64,000 bases of DNA from Spartinivicinus ruber (GCF_011009015.1 NZ_CP048878.1:2393001-2457000), one strand, 5' to 3'. Positions 52,258-62,419 are shown, numbered from the stretch's first letter. The notes: generated by a model from the letters alone, not told the origin. Program-made: numbers and translations.

Positions 52258-53079
52258 ATGATCAGACATCCAGTACAAGTCGTAGCGGTGACAGGAGCAA
52301 AAGGGGGCGTAGGTAAAACAAATGTAGCGGTAAATTTAAGTATTGCGTTGGCTGAACTAGGGCGTCGGGTGATGTTATTGGATGCCGATTTAGGGCTGGC
52401 AAATGTGGACATTTTACTGGGATTATCGCCTACTCGAAATATGGCTGATGTATTGGAAGGCCGCTGTGATTTAAAAGATATTATTCTCCCTGGCCCTGGT
52501 GGCGTACGTATTATTCCTGCTTCTTCTGGTACCCAAAAAATGACTGAATTGAGTTCGCAAGAACATGCAGGGATGATTTCTGCGTTCAGTGAGCTTAGCC
52601 ATCAGTTGGACATGCTAATTATTGATACCGCTGCGGGTATTTCTGACACGGTTATTAGCTTTGTGCGGGCTGCGCAAGAACTCATTATTGTCGTTACCGA
52701 TGAACCCACTTCCATAACTGATGCTTATGCCATGATTAAGCTATTGCACCGTGATTATGGCTTATTGCGGTTTCGAATCGTGGCCAATATGGTGAGATCC
52801 CAGCAGGAGGGCCATAATATATTTAATAAACTGGTCAATGTAACCGACCGATTTTTAGAAGTGGCGCTGCAATATTTGGGTGCTATACCGTGGGATGAGG
52901 CTGTACGGAAAGCGGTCTTGCGCCAACGCGCGGTTATCGATGCTTATCCTCGCTCTAAAGCGGCCGTGGCAATTAGAGCACTGGCACAAAAAGTGGACGC
53001 CTTTCCCCTTCCGTCATCTCCTCGTGGGCATTTAGAATTTTTTATTGAAAACCTGGTGGCTGGTGAGGCTGGTCGATAG
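52258..53079 (+). CDS. flhG: Flagellar number regulator FlhG (FleN)
   Basis: FlhG/FleN is a MinD-like ATPase that limits flagellar number, acting with FlhF and the master regulator. The deviant Walker A VTGAKGGVGKTNVAVNLS, the LLDADLGLANVDILLG switch and LIIDTAAGISD are all present. A hydrophobic/basic C-terminal region probably acts as a membrane-targeting helix. The length of 273 is normal. fliA follows 11 bases later. Confidence 0.95.
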   Translation: MIRHPVQVVAVTGAKGGVGKTNVAVNLSIALAELGRRVMLLDADLGLANVDILLGLSPTRNMADVLEGRCDLKDIILPGPGGVRIIPASSGTQKMTELSSQEHAGMISAFSELSHQLDMLIIDTAAGISDTVISFVRAAQELIIVVTDEPTSITDAYAMIKLLHRDYGLLRFRIVANMVRSQQEGHNIFNKLVNVTDRFLEVALQYLGAIPWDEAVRKAVLRQRAVIDAYPRSKAAVAIRALAQKVDAFPLPSSPRGHLEFFIENLVAGEAGR

Positions 53080-53090
53080 TAGGCAATTAT

Positions 53091-53828
53091 ATGGCGTCGA
53101 ATGAAGCAGGTTTGTATTCAAAGTCAGGACAACAATTTAACCAGCAATTAATTGAGCAGTATACTGGTTTAGTGAAGCGAATTGCCCATCATTTGGCAGC
53201 ACGATTACCTTCGCAGGTGCAGTTGGATGATTTATTACAAGCGGGCATGATCGGCCTGTTAGAAGCTGCCAAAAAATACGATGGGAGCAAAGGTGCGACC
53301 TTTGAAACCTATGCTGGAATTCGAGTTCGTGGTGCGATGTTGGATGAAATTCGCAAAGGAGATTGGGTACCACGTTCTGTTCATCGTAATAGTCGACGGA
53401 TTACTGAAGCGATCAGTGCTTTAGAAGCAAGGTTGGGACGAGACGCAAAAGATTCTGAAATTGCAGAAGAATTAGGATTAGGCTTAACTGAATACCATCA
53501 GCTGTTAAGTGATACAGCTTCAAGTCGGCTATTTAGTTTTGAAGAGTTACTGAGTAGCCAAGATGGAAGACATACTTGGGTAGCGGATCAACAACAATCG
53601 TCGCCGCCAACCAAGCATCAAACTGAGCAGTTTAAAAAAGCACTGGCTAATGCCATTGCCACGCTACCGGAACGAGAGCAATTATTGCTTTCTCTTTATT
53701 ATGACGAAGAGCTTAACCTCAAGGAAATTGGCATGGTATTGGGGGTGAGTGAGTCTCGCGTCAGTCAGCTTCACAGTCAAGCAGCCGCTCGACTTCGAGC
53801 TCGCCTGAATGACTGGGCAGTTGAATAG
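53091..53828 (+). CDS. fliA: Flagellar sigma factor sigma-28 FliA
   Basis: FliA directs RNA polymerase to late flagellar and chemotaxis genes. The 245-residue protein has sigma region 2 (LDDLLQAGMIGLLEAAKKYDGSKGATFETYAGIRVRGAMLDEIRKGDW), region 3 and a region-4 helix-turn-helix (LNLKEIGMVLGVSESRVSQLHSQA). It lies between flhG and cheY, as in Pseudomonas. Confidence 0.97.
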   Translation: MASNEAGLYSKSGQQFNQQLIEQYTGLVKRIAHHLAARLPSQVQLDDLLQAGMIGLLEAAKKYDGSKGATFETYAGIRVRGAMLDEIRKGDWVPRSVHRNSRRITEAISALEARLGRDAKDSEIAEELGLGLTEYHQLLSDTASSRLFSFEELLSSQDGRHTWVADQQQSSPPTKHQTEQFKKALANAIATLPEREQLLLSLYYDEELNLKEIGMVLGVSESRVSQLHSQAAARLRARLNDWAVE

Positions 53829-53909
53829 ACTGGCACCCTCTTAATGACCTACTAGACTAGTAAGTTAGATGTTCAGCACAAACATCAATGTGGCTTGATG
53901 GAGGTCGCT

Positions 53910-54302
53910 TTGGACAAAAATATGAAAATTCTAATCGTAGATGATTTTTCTACGATGAGGCGGATCATAAAAAATCTGCTTCGTGACTTGGGTTTTACAA
54001 ATACGTCAGAAGCAGATGATGGGCAAACCGCTCTACCGATGTTGCAAAGTGGTGGTTTTGATTTTCTGGTGACTGACTGGAATATGCCAGGTATGACTGG
54101 CATTGATTTACTTAAAGCAGTTAGAGCAGACCCAAAATTAAATTCACTGCCTGTTTTAATGGTAACTGCCGAGGCCAAGCGGGATCAAATTATTGAAGCA
54201 GCTCAGGCAGGTGTGAATGGCTATGTAGTAAAACCTTTTACTGCTGCAGTGTTAAAGGAGAAAATCGAAAAGATTTTTGAGCGTGTTGAAGCAGGTGGTT
54301 AA
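53910..54302 (+). CDS. cheY: Chemotaxis response regulator CheY
   Basis: CheY, phosphorylated by CheA, binds FliM to switch rotation. The receiver domain shows the acidic pair DD, the phosphorylation Asp in LVTDWNMPG, Thr in MVTAEAKRD and Lys in YVVKPFT. I choose the TTG at 53910: GGAGG sits 5 bases upstream and the product then starts [14 protein letters not shown], matching Pseudomonas CheY. An ATG at 53898 overlaps this ribosome binding site. Confidence 0.95.
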   Translation: MDKNMKILIVDDFSTMRRIIKNLLRDLGFTNTSEADDGQTALPMLQSGGFDFLVTDWNMPGMTGIDLLKAVRADPKLNSLPVLMVTAEAKRDQIIEAAQAGVNGYVVKPFTAAVLKEKIEKIFERVEAGG

Positions 54303-54311
54303 GAGGTATAT

Positions 54312-55100
54312 ATGTCGCTGCTCGATAAATTAAAAGACCATGCGCCCACTGAGTTTGAAGTGAGCCTGAAAGAACAGGCTCAAAAAATGGTGGAGCATTT
54401 GGAAAAAGGCAATTTAAAAGATGCCATCGAAATCATCCATGAAATTAATGAAGTTAGAGATAAAAGCCTGTATCAGGAAGTAGGTCGGCTGACGAGAGCA
54501 CTACATGAATCCATCCGAAATTTTCATGTGGAGGCAGGATTAGCAGGTGATGATAAAGAAGCGATGTCTGACATGGTTGATGCTTCTGACCGTTTAGAAT
54601 ACGTAACAAAAATGACCGAGACAGCGGCAAATACCACCATGGATTTGGTTGATAACTGTATGCCGATTGTTGATGAATTAAAATCAGATGCTCACAGTTT
54701 AAGGGATGAATGGACTAAAATTCGCAAGCGGCAAATGAATCCTGATGAATTTAGAAAACTCTATAAACAAATGGATGAATTTTTAGATCGCAGTGAAAAA
54801 CAAGTTAATGAAGTCCATAGTAATTTAACCGAAATTTTAGTTGCACAAAACTATCAGGATTTAACTGGACAAGTTATTAAAAAAGTCGTTGAGCTTGTTC
54901 AACAAGTAGAAGACAGTTTGGTTGATTTAGTTAGAATGGCTGGTCAGGTAGATAAACTGACGGGTACTGAGCATGAAATATCCGCAATCAAAGAAGATTC
55001 TATTGCTGCCGAAGGCCCACAAATAAAAGCAGAGGAACGGGTCGATGTTGTATCAGGCCAAGATGATGTTGATGACTTGCTTTCTAGTTTGGGGTTTTAG
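54312..55100 (+). CDS. cheZ: CheY phosphatase CheZ
   Basis: CheZ removes the phosphate from CheY-P. The 262-residue, mostly helical protein carries the catalytic region VAQNYQDLTGQVIKKVVELVQ with the conserved Gln and ends in a CheY-binding tail (QDDVDDLLSSLGF). It begins 10 bases after cheY. Confidence 0.95.
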   Translation: MSLLDKLKDHAPTEFEVSLKEQAQKMVEHLEKGNLKDAIEIIHEINEVRDKSLYQEVGRLTRALHESIRNFHVEAGLAGDDKEAMSDMVDASDRLEYVTKMTETAANTTMDLVDNCMPIVDELKSDAHSLRDEWTKIRKRQMNPDEFRKLYKQMDEFLDRSEKQVNEVHSNLTEILVAQNYQDLTGQVIKKVVELVQQVEDSLVDLVRMAGQVDKLTGTEHEISAIKEDSIAAEGPQIKAEERVDVVSGQDDVDDLLSSLGF

Positions 55101-55112
55101 GGGAGCTGTCTC

Positions 55113-57458
55113 ATGAGTTTTGAGGCTGATGAAGACATCCTACAGGACTTTTTGGTTGAAGCTGGAGAAATCTTAGAACTGCTGTCAGAACAGCTGGTCG
55201 ATCTGGAAAATCGACCTGATGATATGGACTTACTAAATGCCATTTTCCGTGGGTTTCATACTGTTAAAGGAGGGGCTGGTTTTCTTCAGTTGAATAATCT
55301 TGTTGATTGCTGTCATGTTGCAGAAAATGTTTTCGATATTTTACGTAATGGTCAACGGTCAGTTTCTACGGAATTAATGGATGTTGTTTTACAGGCACTT
55401 GATACCATCAACGAAATGTTCAGCCAGGTACGTGACCGGGTTGAGCCTACACCTGCTGACCCTCAGTTATTAAAAGCGCTGGCTGATTTAGCTCAACCTG
55501 AAGGTGCTGCACCTGCTGCAGAGGCCCCTGCACCAGAGCCTCCTCCACCTCAACCAGCAGCCCCTGCGCCAACCGCTGCACCTTCGGAATCACCGGCAGC
55601 TGGGGGGGAGGGGGAAGATATTACGGATGCGGAGTTTGAAAAACTGTTGAATGCGGTGGCAGAAGAGCCTACAGCCACTGCCAAAGAGTCTGCAAAGCCA
55701 GCAGCTTCAGTGGCTGGGGGTGATGAAATCACGGAAGATGAGTTTGAAGCATTACTAGATCAATTGCATGGTAGTGGCCCGGTGAGTACTCCAGGAGCCC
55801 CAGCCCAACCAGAAGTATCTGAAACACCTCCTCCTGCACCAGAACCTACATCAGCCAAATCACCTCCCAGTGGCAGTGATGAAATTACTGAGGATGAGTT
55901 TGAAGCACTGCTCGATGAGCTGCATGGTGGTAAACCTCCGGGTGGTGGTGCAGAGGCGGTACCACCACCAGCAGTAAAGCAGCCAGCTGCACCTGAGTCG
56001 GCAGCTCCTGCGGCGGCTGCCAAACCAGAAAGTGACCTAATCACTGAAGCGGAATTTGAAAGCTTGCTGGATGAGCTGCAAGGAAAAACTCCAGCGGCGG
56101 CTGCACCTCAACCTGAAGCAGCAAAGCCATCAGCAGCACCTCCTCAACCTCAGCCGGCCGCTGCTGCAGCCAAGCCAGAGCCACCTGCTGCTCCACCACC
56201 ATCACCTCCTAGGCAACCACCACCAGCTGCACCTGAAGCCCGTCAACCAGCAGCAGGTGGTGGTAAACCTGCACAGGCCAAAGAGGCACCTGCCGCAGAG
56301 GCAACGGTAAGGGTGGATACGGCCCGGTTAGATGACATCATGAATATGGTAGGTGAGCTGGTTTTGGTGAGAAACCGGCTGGTCAGGTTAGGCAATAAAA
56401 GCGGGGATGAAGTGTTATCTAAAGCAGTGGCTAATTTGGATGTGGTGACCGGTGACTTGCAGCTATCGGTAATGAAAACCAGGATGCAACCGATTAAGAA
56501 AGTGTTTGGTCGCTTTCCTCGAGTCGTACGTGACTTGGCTAGAAGTTTAAAAAAAGAAATTAACTTAGAGCTTGAAGGGGAAGAAACTGACTTAGATAAA
56601 AACTTGGTAGAGGCCCTCGCTGACCCGTTAGTGCATTTGGTAAGAAATGCTGTGGATCATGGTATTGAGTCTCCAGAAGATCGAGAAAAATCAGGTAAAT
56701 CACGCAAAGGTACCGTGGTGTTATCGGCTCAACAGGAGGGTGATCATATTTTACTTTCCATTGCAGATGACGGCGCTGGAATGGACCCAGACAAATTAAG
56801 AGGGATTGCTGTATCACGAGGATTGTACGAACAAGATGCTGCTGATCGATTATCTGATAACGAGTGCTATAACTTAATTTTTGCCCCTGGCTTTTCAACA
56901 AAAACAGAAATCACTGATATTTCTGGCCGTGGGGTAGGTATGGATGTTGTTAAAAATAAAATTTCCCAATTAAATGGCACCATTAATATTGATTCAGTTA
57001 AAGGTGAAGGATCAAAACTTGTCATCAAAGTGCCATTGACCCTGGCAATTATGCCAACCTTAATGGTAATGCTGGAAAATCAGGCATTTGCCTTACCTCT
57101 GGTGAGTGTGAATGAAATTTTTCATTTGGATTTATCAAAAACCAATGTCGTGGATGGTCAAGAAGTAGTGATTGTTAGAGAAAAAGCTTTACCTTTATTT
57201 CACTTAAAACGTTGGTTAATTAATGGCAGTCGGTTTGATGATGGAGGGAAAACGGAGGCGCATGTGGTTGTCGTATCTGTAGGCACACAGCGAGTAGGGT
57301 TTGTTGTTGACCAATTAATCGGCCAGGAAGAAGTTGTGATTAAACCTTTGGGGCAGACGTTGCAGGGAACACCTGGCATGGCTGGTGCCACCATTACGGG
57401 TGATGGACGAATCGCATTAATTTTGGATGTTCCTAGTCTACTAAAAGAGTATGCATAA
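55113..57458 (+). CDS. cheA: Chemotaxis histidine kinase CheA with repeated linker motifs
   Basis: CheA is the core kinase that phosphorylates CheY and CheB. The N-terminal Hpt domain has the phospho-His in RGFHTVKGGAGFL. Dimerisation (RLDDIMNMVGELVLVRNRL), ATPase (LVHLVRNAVDHGIE, DDGAGMD, GRGVGMDVV) and CheW-like P5 domains follow. The linker between Hpt and P3 is long and Pro/Ala-rich and carries four copies of an acidic motif: ITDAEFEKLL, ITEDEFEALLDQLHG, ITEDEFEALLDELHG and ITEAEFESLLDELQG. These are probably docking helices for CheY/CheB or for a pole-targeting partner; that role is inference. 781 residues. Confidence 0.96.
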   Translation: MSFEADEDILQDFLVEAGEILELLSEQLVDLENRPDDMDLLNAIFRGFHTVKGGAGFLQLNNLVDCCHVAENVFDILRNGQRSVSTELMDVVLQALDTINEMFSQVRDRVEPTPADPQLLKALADLAQPEGAAPAAEAPAPEPPPPQPAAPAPTAAPSESPAAGGEGEDITDAEFEKLLNAVAEEPTATAKESAKPAASVAGGDEITEDEFEALLDQLHGSGPVSTPGAPAQPEVSETPPPAPEPTSAKSPPSGSDEITEDEFEALLDELHGGKPPGGGAEAVPPPAVKQPAAPESAAPAAAAKPESDLITEAEFESLLDELQGKTPAAAAPQPEAAKPSAAPPQPQPAAAAAKPEPPAAPPPSPPRQPPPAAPEARQPAAGGGKPAQAKEAPAAEATVRVDTARLDDIMNMVGELVLVRNRLVRLGNKSGDEVLSKAVANLDVVTGDLQLSVMKTRMQPIKKVFGRFPRVVRDLARSLKKEINLELEGEETDLDKNLVEALADPLVHLVRNAVDHGIESPEDREKSGKSRKGTVVLSAQQEGDHILLSIADDGAGMDPDKLRGIAVSRGLYEQDAADRLSDNECYNLIFAPGFSTKTEITDISGRGVGMDVVKNKISQLNGTINIDSVKGEGSKLVIKVPLTLAIMPTLMVMLENQAFALPLVSVNEIFHLDLSKTNVVDGQEVVIVREKALPLFHLKRWLINGSRFDDGGKTEAHVVVVSVGTQRVGFVVDQLIGQEEVVIKPLGQTLQGTPGMAGATITGDGRIALILDVPSLLKEYA

Positions 57459-57500
57459 ACGTGGTATTGACTTCATTAGCCAAAAAACAGGAGCGACTGG

Positions 57501-58634
57501 GTGGCCATTAGAGTGCTAATTGTCGATGATTCTGGTTTTTTTCGTCGTCGGGTGAGTGAGATATTAAAAACCGATCCCCAAATACAGGTGGTAGGCACAG
57601 CTGATAATGGCAGGGAAGCGGTAGAAAAAAACCTGGAGCTTAAACCTGATGTCATCACCATGGATTATGAAATGCCGGTAATGGATGGTATTACCGCGAT
57701 GGTTAAAATTATGGAAACCCACCCAACCCCGGTATTGATGTTTTCTTCTTTGACCCATGAAGGAGCGCGAGTGACTCTTGATGCATTGGAAGCGGGTGCT
57801 GTCGATTATTTACCGAAAAATTTTGAAGATATTTCCAGAAATAGTGCGGAATTACGAAAAACTCTCTGTGACCGGGTAAAAGCAGTAGCACGTAGTCATA
57901 TCCAAGGTAAACCCAAGCTAGCTGAACCTGCTTCTGCACCAGCAGCACCAACTGCGCCTACTGCACCAACACCAACGCCGGCAGCTGCGAAGTCGAAAAA
58001 AATTATCCATAACTTGGCATCTACAGACGCAGTAGCCGGTAAAGTTGTGAGTTATAATCGGGGGGCTGCTCGACATAAGCTGGTGGCGATTGGTACTTCA
58101 ACGGGTGGGCCTGTGGCATTACAGAAAGTGCTGACAGCGTTACCTGGTAATTTTCCTGCACCTATTTTACTGGTTCAGCATATGCCTGGCACTTTTACTA
58201 GAGCGTTTGCTGAGCGGCTGCATCGATTGTGTCAGATTAATGTTAAAGAGGCTGAAGATGGTGATCAGTTAAAGCCAGGAGTTGCCTTGTTAGCACCTGG
58301 TGGGAAACAGTTGATGGTGGATAGTCGGGGGGGAGGAACTGTCCGGGTATTGGAAGGTGATGAGCGGTTGAATTATAAGCCCTGTGTGGATGTAACCTTT
58401 GGTTCAGCGGCAAAAGCATTTGGTGATAAAGTGTTAGCAGTTGTCTTAACCGGGATGGGGGCAGATGGCAGGGAAGGGGCACGGATGTTAAAAGCCAAAG
58501 GTTCTAAAATATGGGCGCAGGATCAGGAAAGCTGTGTCATTTTTGGGATGCCAATGGCAGTAATTAATGCTAATTTGGCCGATGAAGTGGTTAATTTGGA
58601 TAACCTTAGCCAACGGTTAGTGGAAGCTATCTAA
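57501..58634 (+). CDS. cheB: Chemotaxis methylesterase CheB
   Basis: CheB demethylates receptors during adaptation. An N-terminal receiver domain (DD, Asp in ITMDYEMPVMDG) and a C-terminal methylesterase with the catalytic Ser in GTSTGGP, His in LVQHMPGTF and Asp in LTGMGADGREG are joined by a Pro/Ala/Thr linker. The start is GTG, about 6 bases after a GGAG-type site. Confidence 0.96.
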   Translation: MAIRVLIVDDSGFFRRRVSEILKTDPQIQVVGTADNGREAVEKNLELKPDVITMDYEMPVMDGITAMVKIMETHPTPVLMFSSLTHEGARVTLDALEAGAVDYLPKNFEDISRNSAELRKTLCDRVKAVARSHIQGKPKLAEPASAPAAPTAPTAPTPTPAAAKSKKIIHNLASTDAVAGKVVSYNRGAARHKLVAIGTSTGGPVALQKVLTALPGNFPAPILLVQHMPGTFTRAFAERLHRLCQINVKEAEDGDQLKPGVALLAPGGKQLMVDSRGGGTVRVLEGDERLNYKPCVDVTFGSAAKAFGDKVLAVVLTGMGADGREGARMLKAKGSKIWAQDQESCVIFGMPMAVINANLADEVVNLDNLSQRLVEAI

Positions 58635-58827
58635 GCGCTAATAGTCTAGTTAAGTTAGTCAGTTACCTGCAGTGATTTTTCTTTTGGAGGAAAGGGATTA
58701 CACCTGTCTTCGTAAATAATATTTTGCCAGTTCACAGGGTCGATTAGCAAGGCATCTTAATAAAGTAACAAAAAATAAATACTGGCAATATATTCACTCA
58801 ATAAATATAAGGATACTGCACTCATAT

Positions 58828-59568
58828 ATGGATGTGTTAAGTGTGGTGGGGGTTATCCTCGCTATTTTAGCCATTATAGGTGGTAATTACCTGGAAGGGG
58901 GACATGTATCCGCATTAGTGAATGGACCTGCGGCAATAATTGTATTTGGTGGCACGCTGGGCGCTGCTTTTATTCAAACCTCTGCCATCAGCTTTAAGCG
59001 GGCCATGCAAATGTTTTTATGGATATTTATTCCACCGCAGTTTGAAATTCAGGAAGGCATCAGTAAAGTGGTGACTTGGAGTATGACTGCACGTAAGGAA
59101 GGACTACTAGGGTTAGAAGCAATAGCGGATGCGGAAGTAGATGATTTTGCCCGAAAAGGGTTGCAGTTGTTAGTTGATGGCAGTGAGCCTGATGTGTTGA
59201 GAAATGTCATGGAGGTGGACTTATATGCGGTAGAAACCCGTGATATGCAGGCTGCAAAGGTATTTGAAAGTATGGGGGGGTATTCACCAACGATTGGTAT
59301 CATTGGCGCTGTAATGGGGTTAATCCATGTTATGGGTAACTTGGCAGATCCTTCTCAGTTAGGCTCCGGTATTGCCACGGCATTTGTTGCTACAATTTAT
59401 GGTGTGGCCTTTGCCAACTTGTTTTTATTACCGGCAGCGAATAAATTAAAGTTTTGCATTCACCGCCAAAGTCTTTACCGGGAAATGATGATTGAAGGGA
59501 TATTATCGATAGCAGATGGTGAAAATCCACGGGCTATTGAATTAAAGTTACAAGGTTTTACTAACTAA
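58828..59568 (+). CDS. motC: Flagellar stator protein MotC (PomA/MotA family)
   Basis: This is the ion-channel subunit of a flagellar stator. The 246-residue protein has four transmembrane helices (VVGVILAILAIIGGNYLEGG; FGGTLGAAFIQTS; PTIGIIGAVMGLIHVM; IATAFVATIYGVAFANLFLLP) and a cytoplasmic loop that contacts FliG. It is paired with motD 103 bases downstream, as in Pseudomonas motCD. The coupling ion, H+ or Na+, cannot be told from sequence alone. Confidence 0.93.
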   Translation: MDVLSVVGVILAILAIIGGNYLEGGHVSALVNGPAAIIVFGGTLGAAFIQTSAISFKRAMQMFLWIFIPPQFEIQEGISKVVTWSMTARKEGLLGLEAIADAEVDDFARKGLQLLVDGSEPDVLRNVMEVDLYAVETRDMQAAKVFESMGGYSPTIGIIGAVMGLIHVMGNLADPSQLGSGIATAFVATIYGVAFANLFLLPAANKLKFCIHRQSLYREMMIEGILSIADGENPRAIELKLQGFTN

Positions 59569-59671
59569 GGAACTCTCAAGACTTAATTTTTTAAGTTACT
59601 TTTCAAGTGTTCCTAAGTTTTCGTTATCTATTATTCGTGTATTTGGAGTTAATGGAAATAACGATTGAATT

Positions 59672-60487
59672 ATGACAAGACGTAGACTTCGAGAAGAGCA
59701 CGAAAATCATGAGCGTTGGTTAGTTTCTTATGCTGATTTTATAACCCTGCTATTTGCTTTTTTTGTGGTGATGTATTCTATTTCTTCCGTGAATGAAGGC
59801 AAGTATCGTATTTTATCTGAAACCTTGGTAGGAGTATTTAGTGAGCCGGATCGTTCATTGAAGCCAATTCAAGTAGGTGATGTTACCCAACGTTTTCCTG
59901 ATAAGCCAGTAGATATTATTCAAGTGCCTGATGCCTATGATATGACGTTGGATGACAGTGAAACTGAACAGCCTAAAGATGACAGCCTTGCTCAATTGCA
60001 AAGTCAGTTTAGTGAAACTTTTTCAGATTTAATTAGTAAAGATTTATTGACTATTACTGGGAATGAGCTGTGGGTGGAAATAGAGTTAAAAAGTAATTTG
60101 TTGTTTGTCAGTGGTGATTCAATCCCTTCTAATGCGGCTTTTGATATTATAAAGCAGGTGGCTAATATACTTAAAAATTACCAAAATCCGCTGCATGTTG
60201 AGGGCTTTACTGACAATATGCCCATTAATACCAATCAATTTCCTACTAACTGGGAACTTTCAGCCTCAAGGGCGGCGGCGGTTGTGAGATTGTTAGCCAG
60301 TTATGGTGTAGACCCAAGGCGGATGGCGGCTGTGGGGTATGGTCAATTTCAACCGATTGCTTCTAATGAAACCCTAGAAGGACGGCGACAAAATCGCCGG
60401 GTAGTGTTAGTGATTTCAAAAAATCTAGATACCAGACATGGAGTGAATACTGCGGGGGGGCGTAATAACCCTACCAGCATTCAGTAA
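59672..60487 (+). CDS. motD: Flagellar stator protein MotD (MotB family)
   Basis: MotD anchors the stator to peptidoglycan and carries the channel Asp. The single transmembrane helix contains SYADFITLLFAFFVVMYSISS with the ion-binding Asp, followed by a plug/linker and a C-terminal OmpA-like domain (VEGFTDNMPI, NWELSASRAAAVVRLL, VGYGQFQP, GRRQNRRVVL). 271 residues. Confidence 0.94.
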   Translation: MTRRRLREEHENHERWLVSYADFITLLFAFFVVMYSISSVNEGKYRILSETLVGVFSEPDRSLKPIQVGDVTQRFPDKPVDIIQVPDAYDMTLDDSETEQPKDDSLAQLQSQFSETFSDLISKDLLTITGNELWVEIELKSNLLFVSGDSIPSNAAFDIIKQVANILKNYQNPLHVEGFTDNMPINTNQFPTNWELSASRAAAVVRLLASYGVDPRRMAAVGYGQFQPIASNETLEGRRQNRRVVLVISKNLDTRHGVNTAGGRNNPTSIQ

Positions 60488-60657
60488 TGTCATGCTTTAT
60501 GGTGTTTGCTTCACTAAAAGGCGCTTCCACTAAAGCCGTCTACCCCAAACAATAGCTATACTTTAATTGTGTTGTTTGGCTTAATCTTTGCGTCATTTAT
60601 CCTTCGGCTTTTCTGTAATGATCTAGGAATCCTGGTTAGTGGACATGGGAGTGAAGT

Positions 60658-61455
60658 GTGAGAGTGTGGGCGGTATCTAATCAAAAGGGGGGCGTGGGGA
60701 AAACCACCACGGTTGTGACCCTTGGAGGCTTATTAGGTAGCTTAAATAAAAAAGTTTTACTAGTTGATTTAGATCCTCATGCCTCATTAACCTGTTACTT
60801 TAAGTATGACCCTGATCACCTAGAGCATAGTGTGTTCGACTTATTCCAATATCAAGGGAATGTGCCAGAAAGCTTGCCTGGTCAGCTGGTGTTGGAAACT
60901 AATCATCCCAATGTCAATTTTTTGCCTGCCACTACAGCTATTGCGACGTTAGAGCGAAAGCTTGCGGGGGAAGGTGGATATGGATTAGTGCTTTCAAAGG
61001 CATTAGCCCATCTATGGGATCACTTTGACTTTGTTTTAATTGATACTCCCCCCCAGTTAGGAGTGCTGATGGTCAATGCCTTGGCTGCTAGTGAACGACT
61101 GTTGATTCCAGTTCAAACTGAGTTTTTAGCCATTAAAGGATTAGAGAGAATGATGCATACCCTGGATATGATTAATCATTCCAGGAAAACGCAACTCCCT
61201 TACTTAATTGTGCCCACGCTCTTTGATCGGCGCACCCATGCCAGTATTGCGGCATTAAGAACATTGCGGTCAAATTACGCCGAGCATGTTTGGCAATCTA
61301 TTATTCCAGTGGATACCAAGTTTCGTGATGCTAGTGAACAAGGTATTGCTGTGCATGAATTAGATAACCATACTCGTGGTGTAAAGGCATATCGACATTT
61401 ATTAAAAGATTTACTGAAGTTGCAAACCAAGGTGATATCAAAGGCGGTGAGTTAA
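60658..61455 (+). CDS. ParA/Soj-family ATPase of the chemotaxis cluster
   Basis: A MinD/ParA-type ATPase with the deviant Walker A SNQKGGVGKTTTVV, LLVDLDPHAS and LIDTPPQLGVL. In Vibrio and Pseudomonas the homologue encoded beside cheW (ParC or PA1462) places chemotaxis arrays at the cell pole. The same neighbourhood here (motD upstream, cheW-like gene 4 bases downstream) supports that job. The start is GTG. It is distinct from the flhG product, which is also in the window. Confidence 0.88.
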   Translation: MRVWAVSNQKGGVGKTTTVVTLGGLLGSLNKKVLLVDLDPHASLTCYFKYDPDHLEHSVFDLFQYQGNVPESLPGQLVLETNHPNVNFLPATTAIATLERKLAGEGGYGLVLSKALAHLWDHFDFVLIDTPPQLGVLMVNALAASERLLIPVQTEFLAIKGLERMMHTLDMINHSRKTQLPYLIVPTLFDRRTHASIAALRTLRSNYAEHVWQSIIPVDTKFRDASEQGIAVHELDNHTRGVKAYRHLLKDLLKLQTKVISKAVS

Positions 61456-61459
61456 GTTT

Positions 61460-62350
61460 ATGAAACCGTTAGAAGGATCTAATCATTCAGCACATGAAGC
61501 ATTGTCCGATTATTTGAGTGACTTGTTGCTTGATAATGATGAGCCTGCTGATCTTGCTCAAGCACAATCATCACAGCAACAACAGCGTCCACCAGTTACA
61601 CCAGGGACGGATAAAAAAGCTGATGAGAAAGAAAAGTTAGTTGCTGATGCTCAACCGTACTCTCAGGAAAAGCCTGTCGTTGTCACTACCACCCGGCAGC
61701 TCCCGGAAGTGTTACTGCCACAAAGTGTCTTAACGCCTGTACGGGAAGAACTGCAAAAAAGCTTAGCAACGCCAGAGCTGACTCATGAAACTCGGCTGCA
61801 GAAGTTACAAAAAGCTTCTTTGGTCGAAGCTATTATCTCCGGAGCGCAAAAGGCTCCACCGGTAACGGCTGTTGATCATGGAAGACCAGGTTGGGCTGAG
61901 AGTCCTTTTGAGTGCTTGTTATTTCAGGTGGCTGGATTAAAGCTGGCTGTTCCTTTGGTTAGCTTAGGTGGGGTATACCTTTTTAATCATTCAGTAACAC
62001 CACTGGTTGGCCAACCAGAATGGCAGTTAGGACTTTATAAGAACCATGATCAGTCGCTTTCAATTGTTGATACTGCCTGGTGGGTAATGCCGGAACAAGG
62101 TGCACGACAAACGGATGACAACTATCACTATATTATCAGTATTGAAGGAACGCTTTGGGGAATAGCTGTGCATGATTTGGCAAATGCGGTCAGGATTAGC
62201 CCTGATGCTGTTAAATGGCGAACGCAGCGAACCAAGCGCCCCTGGTTGGCGGGTATTGTGATTGATGAAATGTGTGCTTTACTGGATATAGCTAAACTGG
62301 CAAAGCTGTTTGATAGTCAGGCAAAAAACCAGCGCTCCCCTAAAAAGTAA
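61460..62350 (+). CDS. CheW-domain protein, ParP-like
   Basis: The 296-residue protein has an N-terminal disordered, Gln/Pro-rich half and a C-terminal CheW-like domain (ECLLFQVAGLKLAVPLVSLGGVYLFNHSVTPLVGQPEW...). Its start lies 4 bases after the ParA gene. This layout corresponds to ParP/PA1463, which links ParC to CheA arrays. The function is inferred from position and domain. Confidence 0.82.
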   Translation: MKPLEGSNHSAHEALSDYLSDLLLDNDEPADLAQAQSSQQQQRPPVTPGTDKKADEKEKLVADAQPYSQEKPVVVTTTRQLPEVLLPQSVLTPVREELQKSLATPELTHETRLQKLQKASLVEAIISGAQKAPPVTAVDHGRPGWAESPFECLLFQVAGLKLAVPLVSLGGVYLFNHSVTPLVGQPEWQLGLYKNHDQSLSIVDTAWWVMPEQGARQTDDNYHYIISIEGTLWGIAVHDLANAVRISPDAVKWRTQRTKRPWLAGIVIDEMCALLDIAKLAKLFDSQAKNQRSPKK

Positions 62351-62419
62351 GCATTTTGAGAGCCCTATATTATAGTTAAAGATGCAAACCGGGGATTATA
62401 AGTTGGAAGAGAGCAGTTT

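Noticed and set aside
55550-56310. Several Ser/Ala- or His/Leu-rich reading frames opposite and within cheA
   Set aside because: They are by-products of the Pro/Ala-rich low-complexity linker and have no ribosome binding sites or family features.
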